Shown here: positions 37,101-48,242 of the stretch, in pieces
How the letters are laid out: every line of letters starts with the position of its first letter
Position numbering within the stretch: the stretch's first letter is position 1
Assembly (NCBI GenBank): GCA_029255685.2
Contig: CM055312.2
Location: 7,278,649-7,342,648 of the forward strand
Source: Silene conica
Taxonomy: Eukaryota; Streptophyta; Magnoliopsida; Caryophyllales; Caryophyllaceae
Direction of reading: 5' to 3'
Length of the DNA: 64,000 nucleotides
Notes under the pieces: model-generated
What the model saw: only the letters and a program-made list of their open reading frames with translations
The model's database searches: none
Told to the model about the DNA's origin: nothing
Translations under genes and position numbers: made by a program

Positions 37101-38762
37101 GCCTATTTAAGATGTGTAATAGCTTAGTGAATCATTTTACTTTATTCCTTCGTATTCCAAATGAAAAACCGAATAACCAATTTTGAATCTATTGGAACTG
37201 GAAACAAATAAGTTGACTTGTTAAGAATAGAGGTTTTTTCTTGGCTGTCTGCCTGTAAGGTTGTCATGTCTGCCGATGGGCGATGCTATTTCCAGCAAAT
37301 TCATTATTACTCGTATGTTTCAAGCATGATTCTCTGCAAACCTGCTAGTCCAATTCTAATTTCCTCCCTTGTAAATTTTTCCAGGATATGCTGCCTGTTC
37401 ATATTGATGTCACTCAGTATAATCGAGCCTTACAGTCGTGGGACCGTGTGGGCATCTCTGGTCGCAATATACACTTTGACATCTGGAATTGCTGGATATA
37501 CCACAGTTTCATTCTATTGCCAGTTTGCTAAAACGGGATGGGTAATAATATTCTTCCAAAAGATAACGGAGATAAATCAAACATATGCATTTCTGACTCT
37601 GATTCCAACTACTAATCATGCAGGAAAGAAGTGTACTATTGACTGGGATAATCTTAATGGGACCAGTGTTACTCATGCTCTCAGTCCTTAATACAGTGGC
37701 GGTGTTGTATGGAGCCACGGCCGCCCTTCCTTTAGGGACTATTATTTTATTGTTGCTTATATATTCATTTATCACCGTCCCTTTTCTTGCATTTGGAGGG
37801 ATCGTTGGCCATCACTACGCTTGTAGGACAGCATTGCCTTCTCCTAAGAGATCCTCGAAGGAGATTCCTCCATTAGCTTGGTATATGAAAACTCAGAGCC
37901 AAGTTGTTGTAGGAGGGCTCTTACCTTTCAGTGGAGTCCTTGTGGAGTTGCATCTTTTTTACGCCAGCATATGGAGCTACAAACTATTCACACAACCAGG
38001 TGTTTTGTTTGTCACTTTCTCAATCCTGATTTGTCTTACTGCTGTTTTGAGCATTGGTTTGACATTCATTCAACTCTCTGCTGAAGATCCTCGATGGTGG
38101 TGGAGGTATGCCTTTTTTATTTCTTTTGCTGTTTATCTTTTGAACACAAGTGTGCAAACAGATGTACAGTACTGTTCCAGTGCACATAATTATAGCTTAT
38201 CACCGTAACTCTGGCAAAGCTTACCCGACACGACTTCAATGACACCATCTGAATTGACTCGACCCAGAAGAACAACTCGGAGTAGTCCTTAAGATCATGA
38301 TCGAAACTTTTAGTCAGGATCCAAAAAAGATCCTATAGGTAAGCCTCGAATGACCTGAAGTCAAACTTTCCCATACCCGAAATGGTTATATAGTTGAACA
38401 ACCGAACCCATAATGACCATACTCAAGGTCTCAAGCGACTCATTTGCCACGTCCACTTGCCATGTCTCATAGATCAGATAGATGCGTTATTCTTTCTTAT
38501 TCTTGTTTCTTATAATGATGATATAGCAAAGACAAATTGTTGCAGGTCAGTTTTGCGTGGTGGATCAACGGCGATGTTTATGTTTGCCTATAGTTTGTAC
38601 ATCTATACCACATCAGATATGAGTGGTTTCTTGCAGCTGACCTTCTTTCTGGGTATCAACTTCTGCATCTGTTATGCATTCTTCCTGATGCTTGCTGCAA
38701 TTAGTTTCCGCGCTTCTTCAGTCTTCACATCTCACCTTTATAATGCTTCTAAGAGAGAGTAA
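34149..38762 (+). CDS. Transmembrane 9 superfamily (nonaspanin) protein
   Basis: Exons 34149-34309, 34863-34903, 35812-36400, 36507-36632, 37385-37541, 37624-38105 and 38546-38762, all GT-AG, join in frame to 590 residues, the normal family length. An N-terminal signal peptide (SLLVIITTLINFWVIPISSS) is followed by the lumenal EMP70 region (YNVGDNVPFF, ETYEYYELPFC, DDLPFWGFVGK) and nine predicted membrane spans after residue ~270. Conserved blocks include YSRGTVWASLVAIYTLTSGI, VPFLAFGGIVGHH and AEDPRWWWR. The C-terminus KRE fits the KXD/E Golgi-retention signal of this family. Nonaspanins reside in Golgi/endosomal membranes and act in membrane-protein trafficking. The NNP-SETYEYYELPFC block suggests the TM9SF1-like subgroup. 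The gene looks intact. Confidence 0.95.
34640..34775 (+). mobile_element. 3' part of a SINE in TM9SF intron 1
   Basis: GGGTAATGTTGCGTACATCC followed by CCCTTCCCCTG and ending in a (TTG)n tail resembles the 3' region of Solanaceae TS-like plant SINEs. The 5' tRNA-related part is absent or diverged. Confidence 0.4.
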
Positions 38763-39700
38763 ATCTATTTCTTGAAGTACATACCGTCAGTGACTATCCC
38801 CTTGGCTCTTCTACAGCAATCAACACACTTCAAAGACAGGGATCTCGACCGTTCATTTCACTTGCGAAACATGACATGCTTTAACGCTATATGATCAAGA
38901 CGATGAAACTTGTAGCTTGCATATATATCAGCAGTTTAGCCGGTAAAGTCACGAAAGGTGCTATTCATGACCTGGGTTGAATTCCGTCAACATTACTAAA
39001 GAAATGAAACCTGCAGGTTCGTTTAAACAAGGTACCCGTGTGTTTGCTATACATTGAACTGTATGAGCCATTAGGAGTGTTAGGATGCTTTATTGTACCT
39101 ACGCGATGGGGCCTTGTATCGAGCTGTAAGTTTTGTATCGAGTCCCTAATCCCTGTTCCCTAAACCTTGTAGGTTGTAACGATGCAGCATTTACATGCAT
39201 GTAATATTTCTACCAGGAGTAAATTTCTTCTTGAAGTCATGGTTGTTGCTTCATCTTTTGTCGGCTGTTATCTTACTACTCCGTATAACACGGAGGGAGA
39301 TATAAGAAGCTGAATCTCATGAACTTTGTGAGGCTCATAAGAAGAGAGCGCCCGCTTCATAAGATTAGAGGACAAACTAATTATACAACAAGTACTTGAG
39401 CGATGAACGAACAGAAGAAATCACGCGAATAGGTCATCGATATGGCGATCAGACTACTGATCGCCCTATGCCCCTATTACATAAATTTTTCGAGGGGGAA
39501 TTTACTTCAATATTGATCACTCATCATGAAAATTTCTCTTTACTTCAAGTCGTCTCCGGTAAGCTAGTCGCGTAATCATCATATACTTTACTAATGCAGA
39601 AGTCAATCCGCTGGCATGACATCACTAAAAACAACCTTCGTCTGACGCGACACGATTTCAGAGCTACTGGAAGATTTCCAAAAAAAATTTAAAAAAAAAT
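38763..39700. other. 3' flank of TM9SF gene
   Basis: The presumed 3'UTR of the nonaspanin gene extends an unknown distance to the right of the stop codon at 38760-38762. No coding sequence or obvious repeat was seen. Confidence 0.4.
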
Positions 39701-39701
39701 A

Positions 39702-39788
39702 CTCCCTTCACACACCTATGATCTTCCCACTTCATTAAAATAATACTCACAATAGAGAAATGGGAAGATCATAGTTGTGTGGAGGGAG
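39702..39788. mobile_element. Stowaway MITE (87 bp)
   Basis: CTCCCTTCACACACCTATGA and TCATAGTTGTGTGGAGGGAG are near-perfect terminal inverted repeats flanked by TA on both sides (39700-39701 and 39789-39790). The CTCCCTYC terminus and TA duplication are typical of Tc1/mariner Stowaway elements. Confidence 0.88.
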
Positions 39789-39894
39789 TACAAATTTAAG
39801 AAAAGCCGTGATTAATTACTAAAGTCAACAGGCCCATCCCATCCCATTATGATAGGGTCCTGATTTTCGCAGTACACATAAATTACGTTATCAT

Positions 39895-40120
39895 ATATCA
39901 TATTATAAAATTTAAATTTCATGATTATACACGTATATGCAACTAATAGTCAAGATTGCAATATTCCATAATATTATTTAATAATATTCCACAATATTAT
40001 GGAATATTGTTTTAAAAATAGATAGAATATCATATACGAGTATCATATTCCATATAAAATTTCATGATTTTACGCGTATATGCAACTAATAGTCAAGATT
40101 GCAATATTCCTTAACATTCC
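39895..40120. repeat. Duplicated ~75-bp block
   Basis: A block containing TATATGCAACTAATAGTCAA occurs at about 39905-39970 and again at about 40052-40115, spaced by AT-rich sequence with AATATTATGGAATATT palindromes. Confidence 0.6.
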
Positions 40121-40359
40121 TTAACGTAGAAATTCCTTTAGTTCAGGAAAAAAGTCAAATAATAGTCAAGATTTTAGGAATGCAATAATGTTCTTGCAAA
40201 ATTTTTAGAATAATCTTTTCAGTGATTTTCGTTCACGGGATAATGCAATAACAAATCATGGAATAGTGCAATATAATAACAAATCATGGAATAATGTAAT
40301 AAACAACCCGTGATTTACCTCCAATATTATTAACTATATTCATCTAAAATTTAAAAAAC

Positions 40360-42455
40360 AGACCCGGGAATTTCACGGGTGCGCAATTATTCAGATTCAT
40401 GCATTTACACTAATTCTGTGTTAATTTTTATCCAAATAATTTTATTTCATCTTATACAAGGCAAACTTTTTTAAAGCCGCCCAAGTAACAAAACATAGTA
40501 AAGCTCAACATTACCCTAGAAAATGACATACTTATATTAGAAGTACTTAGTTAATTGACCCTAAAATATCATTTATGTTAATTGCAAATAAATTTTTAAT
40601 TCACATCTATATAGTCTTAAATATGACTTTATAAAACAATTATTACATATGCAAATTAAATTTGTTAACAAAAAAAGAAAGTCATTTTACTACTTTACTT
40701 TAAAATTTATTTCCAAAGATAATTAAATTTAGAAGGAGATAACAATTAGTGTACAGACTAATCTCAAATATTTACATTTATGTATAGTAGCAAATTTTTG
40801 AAAGCTTACCCGTGCAATTTGCACGGGTTTAAGACTATTAAACACAAATTAAAGCACAATGTTAAAAAAAAATTAAAATTAATATATACTTTCTCCATTT
40901 TCCTATTTTCTTCCCTTTGCTTTTTTGGAGGTCAAAGTTTCCGAACTGTAACCGTAAATAAGTTAGAGAATAATAAATTTTAAGTTTTGAAATTAGAATA
41001 TGTACAATTATTATCAAAATGTCTTTGAGGAAAAAAATTCAATAGGAAAAAATAACGTATAGGTGTCAAAAAAGACGGTCAAATGTGCATCTTGGAGACC
41101 GCAATAAAGCAAATAGGAAGAAAACAAATAAATGGAAGAAGTATAATAGTATTAAACAAAAATTTAACGTAGTTGCTCATTCATGTACGAGTTTTACTCA
41201 TTCATGTACTTTTTTTCATTATTTTTCCATTATATACCCTTCTGTCTAAAAACAAAAAAAAAACTCTCTCTAATTCTCTCCCTCACAAAATCAATCAAAT
41301 TTATCAAATCCGTCAAAATTACCCAACTTGGATGCTAGTTCTCGTATCGTTCAAGTAATAATTTTGATTTCTAACTTTATTAATTAAATTATATGAAATT
41401 AAAGAATCGATTTGAATTAATTAAATTAGGGTTTGTTTAGACGGTCATTTGTTTTGTTCTTTTTCTTCCTTATAAGTTATAACCAGTAACCACCAGTTTG
41501 ATCATTTCGTCTTTCTCCCCCTTTTTTCCCAGCACATTGAGGTGCAATTTTATTTGTTTTTATTTATTTCTTTCTTTAATCACTCTATACTAATCGGATG
41601 TTAATCACTAGCTTTCTTTGTTTTCACTTGTTAATTTTAGGATTGTTTTAATCACTCTTTACTGGGTATTGCTTCAAATTTTGATTCCGAAATTTAATTG
41701 TTGGAGTTCTTTTTGAAGTTATGTTATTGGGTAGTTGTTGATTATTTAAGATGAATGACTCAATTAGTCTATCGAATAAGGAATTCTCTGATTGGTGTTT
41801 GTCGGATTAACGAGAATGTCGAGCTCGAAAGAGAATTATCATTGAACAATTTATTGAACGATATTGTAAAACTCAAGGGAATTGAATATAGAGGGAGAAA
41901 AAAGAAAATTAGGGGAGATGAAATAAAAGGGTAAAATGGTCATTTTCGTCCATAAAAGAGTAAAACTCGTCCATGAATGAGCACCACCCAAATTTAATTG
42001 TCACCATAATTTTTCAAAACAATGATAATCATTCTATTTACTTTGAATTATAATTGACAAATAAAAATTTAAAAGTTTTTATTTTGACAAATTTCTTTTA
42101 GATTAAATTAATTACATAATAAAAAAAGGAATAGAACAATAATAATAACAATAATTGCGACAAAACACTAATAAACGTCACAATATTCGTGGCAAAATAC
42201 TAATAATCCGTGGTAAAATTTAGTAAATTGTAGAAAAATATATTTCGACTATATATTATGACAATTAAGGTATTTGATTAATATTTTTTTCTTACTACTC
42301 CGTTTGGTAATCAGGGTTCATTGCGGCAACAAATCAGCGTGATAAGATATTTAATTCCGGGAATTTCTCAAATATTATAACTAATATATTTTAAATATTA
42401 ATTATTATATCAATATTCTAAAACACATACCAGTGCAAAAATTGCACGGGTTAAA
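40360..42455. other. Scattered Helitron-type hairpins
   Basis: Three hairpins of the form CCCGTG...CACGGG lie at 40362-40382 (ACCCGGGAATTTCACGGGT), 40807-40831 (ACCCGTGCAATTTGCACGGG) and 42430-42451 (CAGTGCAAAAATTGCACGGG). They resemble the 3' hairpins of Helitrons at 22007-22037, but the CTRR end is not clear in any of them. They are probably decayed ends of that family. Confidence 0.35.
41168..41989. mobile_element. TIR element with possible captured gene start
   Basis: The left end GTTGCTCATTCATGTACGAG and the right end CTCGTCCATGAATGAGCACC are inverted repeats continuing to ~55 bp with mismatches. The flanks repeat AAATTTAA (41160-41167 and 41990-41997), an 8-bp duplication. The interior begins with a CT-rich stretch (CTCTCTCTAATTCTCTCCCT), an ATG and ~25 bases, then intron-like T-rich DNA. 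This looks like a captured 5'UTR/first exon, as in Pack-type elements. No recognisable protein. Confidence 0.55.
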
Positions 42456-42789
42456 AAATAGTAATAGTGATTGATAAAATCACCCATATAAGCGAAAATA
42501 ATTTTTTTTGAACATCACTCAATATTAGATCGATAATATTACAAAAAATCGTATAATACAAATGATAGACAAAGAAGTAATGTGACCAATATAAAGAGGG
42601 TATAAGGTAGCTACGATACATGACATACATCTGGTGTACCATTTTCACGCATCATCTTATAATTTTGTTTAATTTTTCAAATGCGTGTATTTAATTTAAT
42701 TCGAATAATAGTATAAATGAAATAGATAATCTGCATTCGCAATAAAATAGATAATCCGCTTTCGCTCGAAAATACCGCAACATTTCATT

Positions 42790-43215
42790 TAGATCTGGCA
42801 AACAGATCGGGTCGTGTTCGTGTCACATGTAAACGGGGTCACAAAACCTCCAACCCAAACCCGACCCAATTAAATTTCGTGTCGTGTTCGTGTCGGCCCA
42901 CTTAGATAAATGGGCATCAAGCCTCAACCCTAACCCGTTAATTTCGTGTCGGGTTCGTGTCATGTCCATATTTGGAAATTTTAAGTATATTTATGTGATG
43001 AAAGATAAAAAAAATTAGCATTAATTTAGTAAACAGGTCATTCGTGTCGGGTTCGTGTTTAAAGAGCTCAACCCAAACCCGACCCAATTAAATATCGTGT
43101 CATGTTCGTGTCGACCCACTTACATAAATGAGTCATTAAGACTCAACTCAAACCCGCTAATTTCGTGTCGGGTTCGTGTCGTATTTTCGTGTCGTGTCAT
43201 TATTTGCCGGCACTA
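42790..43215. mobile_element. hAT-like TCGTGTCGGGT element
   Basis: The termini TAGATCTGGCAAACAGATC and TTTGCCGGCACTA enclose degenerate GTGTCGGGTTCGTGTC steps with AACCCGACCC in both orientations. The flanks ATTTCATT and ATTTTCAT are similar but not identical. Its right end is only about 13-23 bp upstream of the first TGGGCY-type motif of the L10a promoter. Confidence 0.6.
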
Positions 43216-43227
43216 ATTTTCATTAGA

Positions 43228-43513
43228 CAAAGGCAACAGCCCAAAACAAGAAAGAAGCCCATTAGGTTCGTCATACTATTAAACATTCAATCCAACATTG
43301 CCTTTAAATACATTTGGCTTCAGTCAGCAGCCACAAACCCTAAACCCCCTTCTCTCTCCCTGGTAATTAATCAATCGCTCACTCTCTTCCGTCATTTCTA
43401 GATTATTATCGTCAATCTAACCTAATTTAATTTAATCTATTTTATTTATTTCATATTAATCTCACTATTCCATTTTTCGTTTGATTCTTTCAGGTTTTGG
43501 TGTTTGATTCATC
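43228..43513 (+). promoter_or_regulatory. Ribosomal-protein promoter and leader of RPL10A
   Basis: Two site-II elements (TGGGCT on the minus strand, at 43238-43243 and 43256-43261) are followed by a telo-box AAACCCTAA (43335-43343) and a pyrimidine tract (CCCCCTTCTCTCTCCCT). This set is characteristic of plant ribosomal protein genes bound by TCP factors. A leader intron is likely, from CCCTG|GTAATT (about 43362) to TTCTTTCAG| (about 43494), placing the start codon 20 bases into the next exon. Confidence 0.75.
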
Positions 43514-45628
43514 ATGAGGTACGTTAATTTTTGTTAATCTTCACATTTTTTGTGATTATTTTTGTTGTTGGTCTTCATTAAAATTGTAGTTAATTCAATG
43601 GGCATACTCAAGTTTTAATCTTTTTTATTTCACTGTTAGTTTAGCCTTGGACTGATTGCTAAATGATTGAGATGAATGAAGTATATTTGTGCTCTGTGTT
43701 TTCCCGTGTTTGATTTGTAAATACTACTAGATGCCACTAGAGTTCAATTTGAGGCCGGCTTACATGAATCGTCATTTAAAACTGCGAATGCGTAATTGTA
43801 TCAGTACAAATGTTGGGGAAGATGATGAATAAGGAAAAGGGGAAAGCGAAACTTGATAAATAGCGAAATCTCAATCCAAAGTTGTGAAATTGTTATGGTA
43901 GTGAAAAGACAGTTTCGCTCAATTTGTCATATTTGATTATGGATAGGCGTGTGTGCTCAATGGCTTTGCTTCATTTGTTGTATTTGATTATGGATAGGTG
44001 AGACTGTTAGATGTGATAATGGATTTGCGATTGTGCACGACGGTTCTGCTCCATTTATTCTATTTAATTTGTTGGGAATCAATTTATTTGACATTGTTAC
44101 AAAACTTCATTTTAGCTGCAACTATGAAATTGTTTTATGAGCTACCATCATACTAGTCATGTTGAAGTAATGGTCCAGAGGGTTGGTGATCTTTGTGTCT
44201 TGTATGCAATTACCATTATGAGCTTGTTGTCAAATGTGAGTATATGGAGTGTGGTGGTGTGCTAAGAATATTCGTAGTACATTTAGAAGTGCAGTGTTGA
44301 TGAAAGTAGTGTGTAATGTGTATATGTTTGTTGCAGTAAGTTATCGAGTGATGCTGTTAGAGAAGCTATCACTGGTATTTTGACCGATGGTAAGGATAAG
44401 GAGAGGAAATTTGTTCAGACAATCGAGCTCCAGATTGGTCTGAAGAATTACGATCCCCAAAAGGATAAGCGTTTCAGTGGTTCAGTTAAACTGCCCCATG
44501 TTCCCCGTCCTAAGATGAAAGTCTGTATGCTTGGAGATGCTCAACACGTGGAAGAGGTAGCTAAAATGCAATTTATTTCGCATTCTATTGAAAGTTTTCC
44601 GTATCAAATGCGATCTGTCATTGTGCTTGAGTCTGTGTATCTGATTATGTAAACTTGCTGTGTTGGTAGGCTGAGAAAAGTGGTTTGGAATCGATGGATG
44701 TCGAGGCATTGAAAAAGCTTAACAAGAACAAGAAGTTGGTTAAGAAGCTTGCTAAGAAGTACCATGCTTTCCTTGCCTCAGAATCTGTCATCAAGCAGAT
44801 TCCCCGTTTGCTCGGTCCTGGTCTCAACAAGGCAGGCAAGTATACTTCAATTATCTTGACAATTCTCACCAATATTTATCAGCAAGCGATTGCATTTCGT
44901 TGAAGTTGGTATTAATTATACAACTGCTGTCCTCAAAATAAACCAGACAGTCTAGTGCTACAAGACTTTAACAGCTCCTGTGTTACTAGTTATTTGCTGG
45001 TTGCGTAAAGTTTCTTCCTAGTCTATTGTTTTTTCGGAAAGTTTTGGTTAAATGTTATCGAGTCACACTATAAAGACTAGTACTGGCAATTAATGCTCTA
45101 ATGGAAACAGCAAATCTAATTGATAGACCAAACTCTGCCAAAGCAGGAGATTTTGATTTTCTTTTTGTACTTTGTTATTGTTGTTTCAAAATCTGAAATT
45201 TGGATGGGTCGCGTGTGTTACATCTTCAGGTAAGTTCCCTACTCTTGTCACCCATCAAGAACCTCTTGAGAACAAGGTGAACGAGACCAAAGCCACCATC
45301 AAGTTCCAACTGAAGAAGGTGCTTTGCATGGGTGTTGCTGTCGGTAACTGCAGCATGGATGAGAAGCAGATCTTCCAGAACGTGCAAATGAGTGTCAACT
45401 TCCTTGTCTCCCTCTTGAAGAAGAATTGGCAAAATGTAAGTTGCTTTAGTCCTACACTCCTACTCTGTCACGCATCCCAGTTAAAATTGTTCCACTCTCT
45501 TCTCTAGTCGATCATGATATGATAGTGTGTTCATCATGGGTCTGATCACGGATTATTGGTTTTGTATTTTACAGGTTAGGTGCTTGTATCTGAAGAGCAC
45601 CATGGGAAGACCCTACCGTATCTTCTAA
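43514..45628 (+). CDS. RPL10A: 60S ribosomal protein L10a (uL1)
   Basis: Exons 43514-43518 (only ATGAG), 44337-44556, 44670-44835, 45230-45435 and 45575-45628 join to 216 residues, the exact length of the Arabidopsis protein. It starts [17 protein letters not shown] and has the conserved blocks [61 protein letters not shown]-type ([17 protein letters not shown]) and [20 protein letters not shown]. It ends [10 protein letters not shown]. The protein is the L1-stalk component of the cytosolic large subunit, contacting 28S rRNA near the E site. Intron 3 has the donor AG|GCAAGT (44834-44840), a GC-AG intron; no GT donor keeps the conserved NKAGKFP frame. No damage is visible. Confidence 0.97.
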
Positions 45629-47445
45629 GAATCTTGCTCCCATCTGTTTTTGGTTCAGGTTCTTGGTATTTTGAGTGGTTTTTCTTGTCATCTGGTAGTA
45701 GTTCAGTGTATCATCTTGAGCTTAGAATACTTGGGAAACTCTTTAATGGCCAAATGCTATATTGTCAGTTTTGTTATGACATTATTCGAAGATTTTATTT
45801 TGCAGATGGTTTTTTTTGACGGTATCTGGTTACGTTTTTGAAATTTCCATTTTGTTTTCAAACAAATTTTTGGGTAATAATCCTCTAGCAAGGGAAGAGT
45901 TATCTCGTGAGTGAAGATTTTTTGGAGGTTCCTGAATATACGAATTTGTAACTTGGTAATTGAGTATGATCTATGTAGATCAGTAATGGAACTATGATTA
46001 TCCTATAAAAAGCGGTCTCTTCTCGACTTCCCTAATGGCGCTGTGATTTTTGTTTTAGAGATGGTCTAATTTCATATCTTGGCGAGGATCGAGGCCATGC
46101 GATTTCTAGTGTAGCTGAACTCTTGCAAATTTTCCGGTGAGGTGGGACTTGGGAGAAATATGTTATACTGCGTCATTTTGTCACTTAATCGAGTCAAAGT
46201 ATATACAAAATATCTGCTATTTCAGCGTAAAAAAAATGCACAATTTTTTAAGAAATTATCTTGCTTTTAATTTTCAATAATTCTTTTTTCAGACGGTTAG
46301 ATTCGTTTGAAATAATAAGACAAAGGACGATGTCCCACTACCAATGTGATTTTCACTTGCCAACGTGATTTTCACTTGTGAGAGCTCTTATTGTTTAAGA
46401 CAGAACTTGCGATCTGAAGCAAGACGCACGGTTTGATTATAGCATAATTCAGAATATTATAAATGCTTGAAGGCCTAGAACCACTGCTATGGCTTATGGC
46501 CTTGTTTAAGGGTAAATTGGTCGACACGAAGGAACCAATAGGTATTTGACACAGCTGATAGAGTTGATGACAGTTACATTTTTGGCTAAGCCGAGAATGC
46601 TGGGACCGAGCTGCCCTGCATGATCACTTCATCACTTGAATCTGTTAGTCTGTTACCCATGTCTGAATGTGGAATCCATACTTGTAAGAAGACCGTTAAC
46701 GTCAAATACTTGCTCACTTCATCTCATGGAAATGTATATCAGCTACTGATGTTTCCCATTGTTGCTGATGTCGGTAACACTGCATTTTGTTTACTATTAC
46801 TTGCTATAAGCGGATTATACCATCAGAGGCGGATTATACCATCAGAGGTATACAATTTTCTGTACATATTTTGAGCTTTTTAATAAAAAATTCGAGCTTT
46901 ATTAGAAAGAATATGAGCTATATGGGAAAATTTATGAATTACTTGAGAAAATACTGAGAATCGAAAATTATTATACAACTAAAACACAATACATAAAAGT
47001 TGAACTATATTTTAATTTTAATATAAAAAAAACTAAAATATAACTCAAAATAGTTTAAAAGCTCAACAAATATATACATAAGCTCAATAAAATACACGAT
47101 GGTTGTACGATGCTATTATACATCTGGTTGTATAATCCTTTTTGTGGTATAAATAGGACCATCTGAACACACTAGTGGTATTATAAGTTGGGAAGTACTC
47201 CGTAGTTACGAGTATCACTACTCCTTAACTTTATCATCGAAACTAACTAATATCCGCGGTTAAAGAGTTTATTGGAACTCCTAGTGATTTACATACTCCG
47301 TACACATTTGGGCATTAGGCTATTATCTTGCAACTTGCAAGTATTGGAGACTTTGGTTCTTCAAATTGGCCCATTAAATTGCTACATGTTTGCAGACCAT
47401 ATATGCAACGTTCGTGGCCCGACAAGCCTAAAAATTGGGATTTTC
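45629..47445. other. Intergenic stretch downstream of RPL10A
   Basis: This includes the 3'UTR of RPL10A at the left. A 19-bp unit GCGGATTATACCATCAGAG is repeated in tandem at about 46809-46847. No protein with a recognisable domain was found. Confidence 0.45.
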
Positions 47446-47867
47446 TGCCTATACGTCGTTGACAAATTACTAATTATCGTCGACACAATTTAATGAACTA
47501 CCTAAACTACCCCTCCTATCCCCTTTCCTTTTTCCTTTATATTCAAAGAAAAGTAACTCAATTTTCATTCTTCATCTAACAAAATTCAAATTCAAATTCA
47601 AATTCAAAAACCGTATTTTTTCAACAACTTTTCCGTCTCAATTTCGAAACTTGAACACGGTATGTATTCTTTACTTCGTAGTTTTGTTTATATGTTGTTT
47701 TCTTGTTATTTTGATAGATTACAAACGGAATTAGGATAGATGCCTTAGTTTTATACGAAATTAAGATTGAATTGTAATTTGATTGTTGGATTTGTAGTTA
47801 TATTTTACCCGTTTTTGTGTCGAATTATTGGTTTGAAATTGCTCGGAAAAAAAAAAGAAAAGAAAAA

Positions 47868-48064
47868 ACTGGACGAACAAATTTGACGTCTGGGTGGGGG
47901 GATGGACGAAAAAACTTTTCGTCTCGGGTGGGCTTGGGACGTAGCCTCAGCTCGTCTGGGAGGGGATTGGGACGGGAATGATTTTCGTCCGGGGGGGGGG
48001 GGGGGGGTATGGGACGAAAAATCTTTTCGTCTGGGGGGTTTGGACGAACCATATTTTCGTCTGG
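47868..48064. repeat. Palindrome array, left (PMD) end of element B
   Basis: About six degenerate copies of GACGAAAAWNWTTTTCGTC, with G-rich spacers and a 17-G run near 47991-48007. It corresponds to 27622-27862 in element A. Confidence 0.75.
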
Positions 48065-48242
48065 TTTTTTTTTTTTTTAAAAAAAAAAAATCGGTTCCGT
48101 CTTGCTTTGTTAACGTAAAAACAAATAATTTTTATTCTAAAATGTTTAATTATTTTAAATTATTAATTGATTTATTTTTATTTATAAAATTATTTTGTTC
48201 TAGTATCGTATTATTTTATTCGTATTTGTAATTTTGTGAATA

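Noticed and set aside
43335..43343. AAACCCTAA considered as a telomere remnant
   Set aside because: Single copy in a ribosomal-protein leader next to site-II motifs; it is a telo-box promoter element.
46620..46874. 84-residue open frame downstream of RPL10A
   Set aside because: No recognisable domain, a chance length, and it includes a tandem duplication; not supported as a gene.
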